Shown: positions 30,621 to 42,245, counted from the stretch's first letter. The stretch: 64,000 nucleotides of DNA from Bicyclus anynana (GCF_947172395.1 NC_069098.1:3155001-3219000); one strand, 5' to 3'. Notes: generated from the sequence alone by a model not told the origin. Numbers and translations: made by a program.

Positions 30621-30804
30621 CGTCGTCGTTATCAACCCATAACGCTCGAGTTCACGCTCACTGCTGAGCTCGAGTCGCCTCTCAGAATAAGAATGGTTAG
30701 GCCAATAGTCCACCACGCTGACCCAATGTGGATTGGCAGACTTCAAACACGCAGAGAATTAAGAAATTCTCTGGCGTGCAGGGTTCCTCATGATGTTTTT
30801 TCGT
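30621..30804 (-). mobile_element. SINE-1, 5'-truncated, 10-bp target duplication
   Basis: CTGAGTCCTT at 30611-30620 and 30805-30814 brackets a copy that retains only the 3' 180 bp. The duplication shows that the truncation happened during insertion, as in LINE-type 5' truncation, not by later deletion. A small insert (AACGCTCGAGTTCACGC) disturbs the ATATTCGG block. Confidence 0.92.
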
Positions 30805-30814
30805 CTGAGTCCTT

Positions 30815-31454
30815 ACTTTATTTATTTAATCATCTCCCGTGTTCAACACCGTTTAGTTCAAACCTTAATCTAATAATCAACATTTTCCTTTATATTTCCA
30901 AGATTTCTTGAAAAAAATTGTGCTCGAAAAAGAACAGATGCTTAAACAATAAACATTTTAAAATAACAGATTTCGTACCGTTGCGTCTGATTAAAAAAAC
31001 CCTGGCCTTTCGACCCGTAGTTTTCAATAAAAACAAATCCGAAAGATCATCTTAAACGCGTCCCAGAGATATTGTAACAACAAATTAATAACGTTTCAGT
31101 GGTTTTAAAAAGCGCTCTAACAAAAATAACACGATTAATCCGGGGGAATTCCATTATTATTATAAGTTTAGAGAAGGGCGGTTGTGTAGGACTTCACAAA
31201 GGAATCTCTCCTTCCGAGCGAATGACTCGCGATCAATGGTCTTAGATTAATTTACAAGTGAAAGCGATTTTTGAAGTCAATGTTTTGAAATCAAGAAATT
31301 CATTCCTTTTTTGCAAATAAAATATTTGTATTCAATGAATAAAAATTATTTAAAATATATGTAGGAATTATAATAGAAATAAATAAAATTAAATCCATAT
31401 TATGTAATTTTAAATTAACTGTTTTTTACTTAATGCATAATGAATGTTTAAAGC
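30815..31454. other. AT-rich stretch, no feature recognised
   Basis: The patch 31170-31260 is GC-richer without an open frame of note. Confidence 0.3.
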
Positions 31455-31612
31455 TAATAAAAAAACAATTTTGTCTGTCTGTTTATTTCGACTAATCTCT
31501 GAAACGGTTGGACCGATTTTGAAGATACTGATAGATAACTAATGTCATGAAGAGTAACTTTGGCTGCTTTTAGTTTTTATATTCCACGCGGAAAAGGTCA
31601 CGGGTAGCAACT
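31455..31612 (+). mobile_element. Helitron, decayed, CTAA terminus
   Basis: TTTTGTCTGTCTGTTTATTTCG, CTAATCTCTGAAACGGTTGG, GACCGATTTTGAAG, ATATTCCACGCGGAAAAGGTC and ACGGGTAGCAACTAAT follow Helitron order with a mutated CTAG end. It belongs to a group near HelB. Confidence 0.6.
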
Positions 31613-32874
31613 AATTTATGTAGCAGACCTTTATTTTAAGCTTACAAGCATCAAAGTTTTGTCCATATGAGCCGATATGTTGCCAATAATTAAAAAAATA
31701 TAAAATCCGTATGTGTAAAACTTAATGAAAAAATAAAGAACCTACAGGGACAACCATTTATTATATGCAGTTACATAAGCACAGTTAATTACATATGTAA
31801 ATATAATTGACTATACCTACAACTAAGACGAATCAGAAGACAACTTTTATTAATATATAAGTCTGACAATCACTTAAAGAAAAAAAATTTTAAGCAAAAA
31901 ACATTGGCGGGAGCCGTGTAAATACGAATGGAAATATAATTATGTAGGTAGGTACTCATATGTATCGTTTAATTGACATAGTTTTCAATAAAAAAATTAA
32001 AGAACAAAAAAAAATCGATGTGGTTTTATGTTATTCGACCAAGCCTTGAAAACGCTACCGCTTGTACATTGTACCGCGCGATATAAGGGCATGTAATAAT
32101 GCATCCCCGTTTTGCACGTGAGTAACTTTTTGGTATCGATTAAAATGAGTTCGTTCTGTGGAATAATCATAAGTTTCGTTCACTTCAAAGGGCTTTGTGA
32201 CCTGCGACACTACACCGCTTCAATTATATTAATATAACAGATATTATTTATATTTTACCCTCATTTATAAGTGCTTAACAAAACCTGTTTGCAACGGACC
32301 TTCACATGTCACCAGGCGGCCATAAAATTGTTCAAAAGATTTTTTATTATTCAACCCGATTTCAATCTACATCATTAAAAATCTGAAATAGAAATAAACT
32401 TTAAAGATATTAAAAAAAATATTACGATTCACAATTTTAAGTGTTCTATGTAGAATTAAATGTATATATATTTAAAAAACTATTGATATAACAATTGGTA
32501 AAAAATTGTTTTTCTAAACACAACAAAATCTTAAACGAATTAAATATTTTTAAATAAATAAAATTTTAAGTCAACAATACAATCTTGACATTACTAAATC
32601 ACCATTATGTTACAAATACCATAGTACAAAAATGGTACAAAAGCCTTACAATAAGGGCTCGGCCACACCGAGCTGATGGTATCGTACAATAGTATCGAGG
32701 GATGTAATCTGATACGTGATCGATCTTGACAATCGAAATGGAATAAATGACGCAGATGTTGAAAAGATTACATTATGGAATTGTATGGTATGCTGGTTTC
32801 GTGACAGTTGTATTCGTTATTACAGAATCACTAGTTTTTACTTTACTCTTTAGTTAGATATCCAAGCTTAAAGA
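31613..32874. other. 1.3-kb AT-rich stretch
   Basis: No coding-like or repeat signal recognised. Confidence 0.35.
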
Positions 32875-32986
32875 ATGTTTTTATGTTAGATAGCCTATTT
32901 ATCGAGCAAGGCTATAGGCTATATATTATCCCCGTAATCCTACGGGAACGGGAATCACGCGGGTAAAACCGCGCGGCGTCAGCTAG
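32875..32986 (+). mobile_element. HelA Helitron, 3' half
   Basis: GTTAGATAGCCTATTTATCG..., ATTATCCCCGTAATCC, hairpin CGCGGGTAAAACCGCGCGG and CTAG (32983-32986) followed by T. The 5' half is missing. The 3' end is a very good family match. Confidence 0.85.
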
Positions 32987-33102
32987 TGTACCTTATAAAC
33001 TAAGATTTTGATTTTAAATCAAACGTTTCAAATCGATTTAGTGTGTTACTCTGTCACTAAAAATGCATTTAAATAAAAATACATATAAATAAATAAATGT
33101 AA

Positions 33103-33411
33103 GAGAGCTGTGATAGCCCAGTGGATATGATCTCTGCCTCCGATTACGTAGGGTGTGGGTTTGAATTCGGTCCGGGGCATGCACCTCCAACTTATCAGTT
33201 GTGTGCATTTTAAGAAATTAAATATCACGTGTCTCTAACGGTGAAGGAAAACATCGTAAGGAAATCCGCATACCAGAGAATTGTCTTAATTCTCTGCGTG
33301 TGTGAACTTTGCCAATCCGCAATGGGCCAGCGAGGTGGACTATTGGCCTAATCCCTCTCATTCTGAGAGGAGACTCGAGCTCAGCAGTGAGCCAAATATA
33401 GGTTGATGCCG
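33103..33411 (+). mobile_element. SINE-1, full length, 12-bp target duplication
   Basis: AAATAAATGTAA at 33091-33102 and 33412-33423. A box TAGCCCAGTGG is perfect; the B box reads GGTTTGAATTC, two changes from consensus. The tail is reduced to TTGATGCCG. Confidence 0.95.
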
Positions 33412-33423
33412 AAATAAATGTAA

Positions 33424-34587
33424 AAAGTTCAGTTTGGCTCAGGTTTGTTTGATTTCTATGATGGATATTTTTTAATAATTTCCATATAATTTTTTATGGT
33501 TAAACACTGCGTTGTATTTACATTGGTTTCGGTTTAATAAAAATACACATTTCATTAACATTTTTGTGGAATCGTCTATATAGACAAAGTTTGCAGTCAC
33601 AAAATAAATACCTGTGTATTATTTCATCATACAAAACTGATTTATTATACCCTAGGTACCATATTGAAATATCTCGTTTTTGTGTCTCATTGTAAAAATA
33701 TCGTGATGAGAAAAGTATCTTTTTCTGCACATAGATAGGTAATACAGACCGAATGTCTTTATTTACTTTTATACCTTATAATCTTTTGTTAGTATAGTAA
33801 GAATACTATACCCATTAATATCTTCTAAAAAAGTTGTCAAATATATAATTATAATGAGAAATTACACCAAGTACAAGTACAAAGTTAACTAGTATATAAT
33901 AAATAGATACGTATATCCAGGAGTAGGTATAAAACCATGCAACCTTTCTAAAAGTACGTTGAATATTATCTCCATAAGCCATAAAAGCTCTTCGCTTGAA
34001 CTGAAAGCGGTGGTGTGAAAAGACTAACGAATTCATTACGTGAATAGCGAAATCACTGACTTCGTCTTCTACTATTGACCACGGGTTCGTTGAAAAACCT
34101 TCAATACTTTATCCATTGAATATAAAAATTGTGTGCATTTTTCACCGACATAAAAAAGGGCTCAAAGTTTCTTTCAATGTTTTTTAGACGTAGTTCTAAA
34201 ACTATTTAATTGTTAGTTAAATGTAATCTTATATTATTTGAAAGAAAAATGCGTTTATTTCGAAATTATGCCATACATCACAATATCTCACAAGTTATCC
34301 AGGACAATACCCTGCAATGTGTGGCATAACCCAGAAAATGGCCCCAGCTAACACAATTGGGTTTGGTATTTCGCGGAAATTAACGGAATTTTTGATATAG
34401 TGTAACGTTTTATTGTAAGTATGTAAGAACATATTATTAAAACCTATTTATAAACAATTAACAATCAATATCATTTTGCATATTTATATTAAAATATATT
34501 CTACAATAAAGCATCTAAATGTGAATGACGTATAGTCAAACAAAAAGTCCTAATAAAACGCAGTTGGAAATTGGACATTATCTTAGT
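33424..34587. other. 1.2-kb AT-rich stretch
   Basis: No gene or repeat recognised; short frames only. Confidence 0.35.
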
Positions 34588-34707
34588 ATAATAATAATAT
34601 ATTATAAGTTTAGGTTAAAGTTAAATTACTAATTAGTCACATAAATAGGCTAGATCGTAATTTTATGAAGTACCAAATTAGTACTTTACAATAGAGAAAA
34701 AAAAACG
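34588..34707 (+). repeat. Rep-3 dispersed repeat, copy 2
   Basis: Reverse-complement counterpart of 18221-18327, including TTAGGTTAAAGTTAAATTAC, ACTAATTAGTCACATAAATA, CGTAATTTTATGAAGTACCA and CAATAGAGAAAAAAAAACG. The two copies differ at few positions. Confidence 0.75.
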
Positions 34708-34770
34708 CAGTTAAGTAAAAACTGAAGTTTAGTACAGTGGATATTATTTGCCTAGTATTAACTGAAGTTT

Positions 34771-35037
34771 AGTAGCCTAGTGGATATACCTTTACCTTCA
34801 ATTCGGAGTGCGTAGGCTCGAATCCGGTACTGGGCATGCCCCTCTAACTTTTCATTTAGTGCATTTAAAAAAAATTAAATATCACGTGTCTCAAACGATG
34901 AAGGTAAACGTCGTGAGGAAACCTCCATAACTGAGATTTTTCTTAATTCTCTACGTGTGTGAAATCTGCTAATCCGCATTGGGCCAGCGTAATGTCTAAC
35001 CTAGCCTTGCACATCTCATTCTGAGAGAAAACTCGTA
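34771..35037 (+). mobile_element. SINE-1, old, full-length outline
   Basis: AGTAGCCTAGTGGATATACC (A-box region), GGCTCGAATCCGGTAC (B box), AAATATCACGTGTCTCAAACG and TCTCATTCTGAGAG in order. Substitutions and a 20-bp deletion near the 3' end indicate age. A 45-bp imperfect direct duplication of the region just upstream (ACTGAAGTTTAGTA) precedes it. Confidence 0.8.
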
Positions 35038-35312
35038 CTAAATGAAAGTAAATTCTTGTCACTAAGAACGTGTTGCTTGTAACTTTAACGAAAAATACCT
35101 AAAGATACCTATGTGACCAAAGTGAAACAGAACTTTTTTCCTAAAAGTTGATACGTAGAAATAACATTAGAAACACACAACAATTCTTTATTACCCATAA
35201 TTCATACTTTTAATAAAGTTTACTCAGCGACACGCGTTCGACAATCAGTGTGAGACCATTTTCAGAGTCCCTCAGTGAAATATTTACGACCAAGTTTCCA
35301 TAGTCATTTCAT

Positions 35313-35619
35313 TCATTCATTTATCAACCCATATTCGGCTCACTTCTGAGCTCGAGTCTCCTCTCAGAATGACAGGGGTTAGGCCAATATTCGACCACGC
35401 TGGCCCAATGCGGATTGGCAGACTTCACACACGCAGAGAATTTTAAAGAATCTCTGGTATGTAGGTTTCCTCACGATGTTTTTCCTTCACCGTTTGAGAC
35501 ACGTGATGTTAAATTTCTTAAAATGCACATAAGTTGGAGGTGCATGCCCCGGACCGGATTCGAACCCACACAGTCCGGAATTGGAGGCAGATGTCATATC
35601 CTCTGGGCTATCACGGCTC
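35313..35619 (-). mobile_element. SINE-1, near-perfect target duplication, CATT tail
   Basis: TCATTTCAT (35304-35312) and TCATCTCAT (35620-35628) differ at one position. The tail next to ATCAACCC is ATTCATTCATTT, a tetranucleotide rather than the usual GAT or GAC trimer. Head boxes intact apart from one B-flank change. Confidence 0.9.
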
Positions 35620-35955
35620 TCATCTCATCGTACCATAGCCAATGTTAATAAATGATCTGTTACGCTAACTTTTCAAGGCATCCTGCATCGATTGATAAAA
35701 TAAACTGGACGGACTTAAGAAATTCTAGTTTTATTTATTTTTATACATATTTTGAAAATTTATTTAAATAGAAAATATTCTTAGCCTCATCTACCTGTGA
35801 AAAAATCATAAAATATTTGGATTATGAGCTTTGCGTGAACGATAAAATTATTTCTATTCTGATAATCTTCGTTGTTACTCATAAATTGTGGTAAGTAGAT
35901 AAATGATAATAATGATGATGTTAATAATAATGTAATGCTGATTTTTATTCACAAA

Positions 35956-36130
35956 CTAGCTGACTCCGCGCGGATTCAACCGCGTGGTTCCCGTTCCCAA
36001 AAATACAGGGATAATATTTGCCTTCCACGATAAATGGGCTATCTAACACTGAAAGAATTTTTCAAATCGGACCAGTAGTTCATGCGCGATCAATCAAACA
36101 AACTCTTCAGCTTTATAATATTAGTATAGA
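35956..36130 (-). mobile_element. HelA Helitron, complete
   Basis: CTAG at 35956-35959 preceded by A, hairpin CGCGCGGATTCAACCGCG, and end TAATATTAGTATAGA followed by T: exact A/T insertion, no duplication. The 175-bp copy is shortened inside (missing CTGAGATTAG). Confidence 0.9.
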
Positions 36131-36803
36131 TGAATACAAATATAATCCAAAAATAATTATGTCTCTGTGTAACTTTTTTAAGCGCAAGATAAACAACACA
36201 ATTTTAACCAGTTTTTTTAGTAAAAATATACTCGAATGTGACGAAATCGGTGACGAAAATTCGTATCCAATCATTATCCTTTTTAATTTAAAAATGAAGA
36301 AGCTCAGTGAAATGTGCTATGTTTTGCAAAATGAAAAAAAAAACAATATAAAAGTTTGTACGTAAAAGAACTTGACAGTTTAAGTAAATAAACTTTACGG
36401 AACCAAATATTGCACCAGTGACTGCCATAGTAATAAACAACTTATTTCTAATAATCTCTTTATATCAAAGGGAACCCGAACACCCCTATTCTCCCATTGC
36501 ATTTAATATTTCACGCGAATTTGAATCTTATTTCTTATGTAATAAGAAACCATAATTATAGAGGATACAATATGGTACCATTACCATAATTTCATAACAA
36601 GGGTGCGCGGGGATTTCTAATATAACACGTATTTTGATTTTTTTATAGCTTCTTCAACAATGAGGATTCATATTTCGCACTCGGATTATAGTAAAAAGAT
36701 AGACAGCTTTAAAACAGCAAAAATATTATATTTTTATAACCCCTTAAGAAACAATAACAAATATTCTACAAATAACAGAACGTCATTTAATACATTGGCC
36801 ACT
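36131..36803. other. AT-rich stretch, chance frames only
   Basis: The 115-codon plus-strand frame starting inside the HelA copy continues here in AT-rich codons. It has no motif and is treated as chance. Confidence 0.35.
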
Positions 36804-36814
36804 TGAACAGTTTT

Positions 36815-37121
36815 CATCATCATCAACCCATATTCGGCTCACTGCCGAGCTCGAGTCTCCTCTCAGAAATAGAGGGGTTAGGCTAAAAGTCCACCACGCT
36901 GGCCCAATGTGCATTGGCAGACTTCACACACGCAGAGAATTAATAAGATTCTCTGGTATACAGGTTTCCTCACGATGTTTTTCCTTCACCGTTTGGGACA
37001 CGGTTTAATTTCTTTAAATGCACACAACTGAAAAGTTGGAGATGCATGTTTCGGACCGGATTTGAACCCACAACCTCCGGAATCGGAGGCAGAGGTTTAT
37101 CCACTGGGCTGTCACGGCTCA
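36815..37121 (-). mobile_element. SINE-1, full length, 11-bp target duplication
   Basis: TGAACAGTTTT at 36804-36814 and 37122-37132. Tail CATCATCATC. The head and 3' domain are intact with scattered changes. Confidence 0.95.
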
Positions 37122-37132
37122 TGAACAGTTTT

Positions 37133-37588
37133 ACCTAACTTAAATTATAAAAAACCTAATAACCTGTAAATTATTAATAACAAGTACATAATAATAGATA
37201 TTGCAAACCCAAACCAAAGACTTAATAAACCGACAGAGGTCCGAATCTCTATCATTTTCTTAAGTCTGCGTTTTTGCATTGAATAGAATACACGCTGTAG
37301 GCTGTTTACTATATTTGGTCTATTGTAAAGAGAGTTATTAAATCAGCTTCGTAGTTATGTTATTGTTAGACACGTCAGCCACACACAACTATTTTTGTTT
37401 CGCAGATAATATTTCGGTTAAATTATTATTTTCGTAACAGACACTCGTAAATAAAAATGTCAGAAACATTTTACTTTCGGGTTAATATAAAAAAATAGCA
37501 ATGTTTTTAAAAAAGCTTTGGATGTCCATATTTTTTAATTTAGATGTTATTTTTTTATATTTATTGAAATCGTACCTACTTAATTGTA
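37133..37588. other. AT-rich stretch, no feature recognised
   Basis: Nothing coding-like or repetitive recognised. Confidence 0.3.
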
Positions 37589-37818
37589 CTAGCGGACGCC
37601 CGCGACTATGTCTGCGTCGAATTCAGTTTTTCACAAATCTCGCGGGACCCATGTATTTTTCCTTAGTAGCCCATGTGTTAATACAGAGTAAAATCTATTT
37701 CCATTTAAAATTTCAGCAAAATCAGCGCCTTAGTAGTCGCAGCTTAAAGGAGGAACAAACACACACACCCACTTACGCAATTATACACATACTTTTGTCT
37801 TTATAATATTAGAGTGAT
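37589..37818 (-). mobile_element. HelB Helitron, complete
   Basis: CTAG at 37589 preceded by A, CGGACGCCCGCGACTATGTC hairpin (one stem change), CAGAGTAAAATCTATTTCC, ACACACACCC microsatellite-like spot, and TTATAATATTAGAGTGAT end. Confidence 0.85.
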
Positions 37819-37943
37819 GTAGGTAGGTACCATAGTATATTATAGTATTGTCAAGACATATTTTGTTATAATAGTAATTTATTGATATTATTGGTTGATT
37901 AATTAATTAAAAACGGGTTTTGTTACATAGAATTAATTGAATG

Positions 37944-38335
37944 TAGGTTTGGGTGTACTTTTCTATAACAAGATCCCCAAAATTGTGATGGACCTGCCAA
38001 TGCATAGCTTTAAGCAATGTGTTAAAAACATTTACTTAGTCGAGGTTACTACAACATTGATGAGTTCCTTAAAGATAAAAGCGCTTGGAGGCCATTGGAT
38101 CAGCTACCACCTTCACACAGGAAATAAAACTATAAGAAATTGTAATTGTTATCAACTGTAAATTATAATACTGTATGACTTTTTCAAAAGAGCAACTGTT
38201 GAGTTTCTTGCCGGTATCTTCTCAGCAGAACCTGCCTTCCGAACCGGTGGTAGAATCTTTACAAATAGTCAAAAAGTGCTTGTAAACTGAGCCTACTTGA
38301 AATAAATGATTTTTGATTTGATTTGATTTGATTTG
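37944..38335 (+). mobile_element. Jockey-like LINE 3' end with TTTGA tail
   Basis: The frame reads VLFYNKIPKIVMDLPMHSFK then, after a one-base shift in an A run near 38020, YYNIDEFLKDKSAWRPLDQL and stop at 38125-38127. This is the C-terminus of a Jockey-superfamily ORF2. A 200-bp 3' UTR (GAACCGGTGGTAGAATCTTT) and a (TTTGA)n tail follow. 5'-truncated; the frameshift makes it inactive. Flanking duplications are not clear. Confidence 0.8.
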
Positions 38336-38869
38336 AATAACAGTAACAGAATTTAGTAAACAACACCTATTTAATTAGATAGGTATTAAGAAATCCTCCT
38401 AAAGTGCTACATTAAATTATAAATACAATTCGTTTTATTGCACCCCTGAGCTTCAAAAGTTGTGGTTCCAAAAAAAAAGAAACAATCTTATTAAATAGAA
38501 CCATAAAACCTTATAATAATACCGTCTAAAGGCGCTGAGATATAATTTTACTATCTCATACAATGAGGGTAATAAAAAGATTTTACCTGGGAGCTCCCAG
38601 TTTCAACAATAGCTCAAGTTCTGCTATACAGAGCTTTGTCTTATGCGATTTGGAGAGTTTTTATTACTTTGCAAAGAAACACTAAGTGTGTTCTTGTTTT
38701 ATTGCTGTGTACTTGAGATTGAGAACCTATACACTAGCGTTTTAAAAAACGCAAACGCCCACATAGCCAATGTTAAGCGTAGTAATTTATGCTTAACTTA
38801 ATATACCGTATATTACGAGTACGTATTCGCTTCTCTACCTGATATGTACTAAAGTTATCTAAGATTTTA
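38336..38869. other. AT-rich stretch, no feature recognised
   Basis: No gene or repeat recognised. Confidence 0.3.
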
Positions 38870-39052
38870 CCCTGTATTTTCTATTTCCGAGTGAATACGG
38901 AGATAAAACGTAGCATTTGATACTAGTAAGTAATGTAGCTTTTTATTGGTAAAAGAATTTTTAAATTCGGTTTTGTAGATCCAGAGATGATCTCCTACAA
39001 CCTAACAAACTTTACCTTTTTGTAAATAAATAAGGAAATATAGTGGTATAGA
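38870..39052 (-). mobile_element. HelC Helitron, 3' terminus lost
   Basis: TTTCCGAGTGAATACGGAGAT, AATGTAGCTTTTTATTGGTA, GATCTCCTACAACCTAACAA and end GTGGTATAGA match HelC. The CTAG terminus and hairpin have been lost. Confidence 0.7.
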
Positions 39053-39339
39053 TTACAACTACTAACTTGTAATTCTTAACTACAAGGATGTTTTATTTGG
39101 CTTATCTAAGTGCTGCTAACGCGTTCACCGATCCCACATATTTCATGCATAAAGCGATGCGTGCCATCATGCAATGCGATGATAATTTTTTTCTTATGAC
39201 GTGATCTAAATATCATGTAAGCTAGAAAAGTTACATCACTTAGCATTAAGGGTAACTGTTTTATAGAACTGTAGCTTAGATTTTAACTCGATCTATGCAA
39301 GATGAACATGGCTGCTTGATTCTGCGTTTTATAGTAAAA

Positions 39340-39541
39340 CTAGCTGATGCTGCGTGGTTTTACCTGCATGGTTCCCGTTTTCGTAGGAATGCGGGAATAA
39401 TATATTTCCTTCCTTCCTCGATAAAAAGGCTAACTTACACTGAAAGAACTTACTTTTTCAAATTGGACCAGTAATTCCTGAGATTAGCGCGTTCAATCAA
39501 ACAAACAAACAAACTCTTCAGCTTTTTAATATTAGTATAGA
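39340..39541 (-). mobile_element. HelA Helitron, complete
   Basis: CTAG at 39340 preceded by A, end TATTAGTATAGA followed by T. The hairpin is weakened (GCGTGGTTTTACCTGC). About 202 bp. Confidence 0.9.
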
Positions 39542-40215
39542 TTAAAATTTAAACTAATTTTACAAGTAATTCCTAAAAGTTAGTTTGTTTATTACATTCT
39601 CACGGTACTGAAAAAAATAAATTCTGGTTAGAAAATATTGGCCATAAGCTCTTTAAAGAAATACCATTTAAGGTTATTTGCAATCAAATGCTTTTTTCCT
39701 AGTGTGCAGTGAGCATACTCATATATTTTCTAACTTAAATCTATCCTAGAAAACGCTAGTGTGTGAGGACTCTAAGTCGTTGTTTCAAAATTCATATTTT
39801 GACTTAAGTGTTTATTATGGTCTTTGTTTGTAGAAGACGGGGTGTTCACAATTGAGACCCTCTTAAGTTTTCAAGAGACCGTTACGTGTAAGTTTTATGG
39901 TTATTTTTTTCAGCTAAGTAGGTATTGAATTTTAAGTGTTCATGTAATACATACCATCAAGAGATTATATAACGATTTTAGATGTTGTTATTTGTAGAAA
40001 CTATATATAAATGCAAAAGTATATATATAGTATAACAACTGGAAATAAACAGATTATACAAAAAAACAGTTAAGAGGCCTATTTGGTTCAATTTAAGGTT
40101 TTATTCAAAATTATTATCGCCGTCCTATTTATAATTTGAACAAATTAAGTACCTCATTTAAATAATTTCGGATAGGTGGGAGTTGTTTATTTTTTACTAC
40201 ATTACAATTTATACT
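39542..40215. other. AT-rich stretch, no feature recognised
   Basis: Nothing coding-like or repetitive recognised. Confidence 0.3.
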
Positions 40216-40226
40216 AACCATCCTTT

Positions 40227-40510
40227 CATCATCATCATATAGGCCTTTTGTAGGGACTTCCAAACATCACGATACTGAGCCGCCTGCATCCAGAGAATCC
40301 CTGCGACTCGTTTGATGTCGTCAGTGGTGTAAGGAGTGTAAGGGCGAGGTAGTACCAGTCTGTCTCCCTGCTCGTGGTACACCCTGCAGATGGACCGACG
40401 AGGCTCTGGCAACCGACGAATGGCGGTATATCCATTCCCACAGGCTAGATTATGAAATGCCTCAGGCCGGTACTGGGCAAAACTTTGTATGGACAACAAA
40501 AACATTACAC
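40227..40510 (-). mobile_element. RTE LINE insertion with 5' inversion (twin priming)
   Basis: Target duplications AACCATCCTTT at 40216-40226 and 40511-40521 define one insertion event. On the minus strand the element ends TTDDIKRVAG...WKSLQKAY plus TGATGATGATG (40325 down to 40227), so its 3' end is sense. The rest, 40326-40510, matches the RTE leader at 18898-19460 in the opposite orientation. An inverted upstream piece joined to a sense 3' end within one pair of duplications is the signature of twin priming. The intervening roughly 3 kb of the LINE is missing. Confidence 0.85.
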
Positions 40511-40692
40511 AACCATCCTTTAGTTATATGGAAATGAGTTTCTAGTAGAAGTAACTCCACAAAGTTGAACTACGATCCACTCGCAGTTACGAGTAGTTTT
40601 AATAAGGAAGTGGATCGCGTGGGTATCAATTGTTACCAATTCAAGTGGCCACGACAAGACCAATGTATTATTTGAGTTGGTATAAAATATTT

Positions 40693-40890
40693 CTCCCATA
40701 TTCGGCTCACTGTTGAGCACGTGTCTCCTCTCAGAATGAGAGGGGTTAGGCTGATAGTCCACCACGCTAGCCCAATGCGGATTGGCAGATTTCACACACG
40801 TAGAGATTTAAGAAAATTCTCGTAACGTAAATTTCCTCACAATTACTTCACCTTTTAACACACTTGATATTTAATTTCTTAAAATGCAAA
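40693..40890 (-). mobile_element. SINE-1, head missing
   Basis: CCCATATTCGGCTCACTGTTG, CTCTCAGAATGAGAGGGG and TTTAATTTCTTAAAATGCA in order, then the match stops just before the tRNA-like head. No duplication seen, so the truncation may be later loss. Confidence 0.85.
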
Positions 40891-42077
40891 CTTGTTATCT
40901 GTCTAAATTTTCATTGTATGCACATTTTTTTTAATAGAACAGGTATGCTTAAAAGATGGATAAATATTTTATATAAATACTATGAATTGTTATCTCCCAA
41001 AGTGATTGGTCGGAGTTATCAATGAAAGCTCCCTAGGCGCCTTTTCTTTTCCCAGTTTGATTTAAAAATTCAAACCCTCTTCTTGGTTTTACAACAAGGC
41101 ATTCCTAACTGCACTAGAGAGGTCGTTAGAGGTCCTGGGTTCGATTTACAGCTGTCCAATGTCTTATATCTGGAGGTAGGTTACATTTTACTTACAACAT
41201 TACCGGCAGGTGTGATATTATGGGTAAATACAATATATTTCGAAGCATTTACGTATTTACTCACAAAATCATTATCCAAATATATGATTATCGACATCAA
41301 TCGCGACCGATGGGCCTATATTTTCATTACAAATAACTTATTTGTATGTTGCAGTGAATATTTGAAATAGATATTTTCATCATATTGTGATTAAAGTAGG
41401 TAATCGGCTTATTGATACAATGACTGTATATTTCAGATCAAAATTAAAAATTTTTATTGTTTTTCTTTTCAATTCAAAAAGGAATAATTTTACAAGTTAA
41501 TATACGTTATATGTTGTAATAAAAGGTAGGACTACATACCTACTATAAATAAACTACATATTTTATATTTTAGGAGAATCTTATTTCTAATAGGTAGCTA
41601 CTAGGTTAACAATATCACAGAAACATATGTAGTTAGCAATAGGTTAGCAATAGGTTAGCAATATCACAGAAAACATATGTAGGTACACAAAATAATACCT
41701 ACTTAGTAATAAAATCGGAGACGATGATGACCTTAGTCATCGCAGGACATGGCATATCTCTATTGTTTTAAAAAGAAGGAGAAAGTGTTAATAAATAATC
41801 TAGGTATAAATTTTACACTAAAACTGCAGCATAACATCATAATTTTACAGATTGTTTAATAACATTAGCCTAGGCAGGTGACTCATACAGAGCAGGGGTG
41901 AGCAACCAATGGTTATAATATATTAGGGAAGTTATTTTTCGAAACAATAACCATTAGGGTTTGAGGGCGTCTTATCGGGACACTTATCATGCCCTTAAAG
42001 TTGGGGTGAAGCGGCGGAGATTAATGAAAAATAAAGAAAATTTAATTGATATCCAAATATAGTATCTAAACAAATAT
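40891..42077. other. AT-rich stretch with a weak SINE-like head
   Basis: At 41098-41165 GCACTAGAGAGGTCGTTAGA and CCTGGGTTCGATTTACAGC resemble the B-box part of a SINE-2-like head, but the rest is lost. Nothing else apart from the short tandem repeat at 41600-41690. Confidence 0.3.
41600..41690. repeat. Short nested tandem repeat
   Basis: GGTTAGCAATA occurs three times in a row (about 41633-41665). The flanking TATCACAGAAA(A)CATATGTAG block is also duplicated, about 55 bp apart. It looks like local slippage duplication in AT-rich DNA. Confidence 0.75.
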
Positions 42078-42245
42078 ATATTTATTTATTTATTTTAATT
42101 CTTTATTGCATACTAATAATATACAAAAAAAGTAAGAGAAAAAAAAGTAGAAAAGTAAGATGCCCAAAGGCGGTCTTATCGCTAAAAGCGATCTCCTCCA
42201 GTCAACCTTAAATGAAATATTTAAAGAAAGGAAAGCGGATAGTGC
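42078..42245 (-). mobile_element. LINE 3' UTR fragment
   Basis: TTTATTTATTTATTTTAATTC, GCATACTAATAATATACAAA and GCCCAAAGGCGGTCTTATCG, CTCCTCCAGTCAACCTT look like the inverse 3' UTR of a lepidopteran LINE with an ATAAA-type tail. No coding remnant identified. Confidence 0.4.

Noticed and set aside
36018..36365. 115-codon plus-strand open frame
   Set aside because: Its first third is antisense HelA sequence and the rest is AT-rich with unbiased codons.
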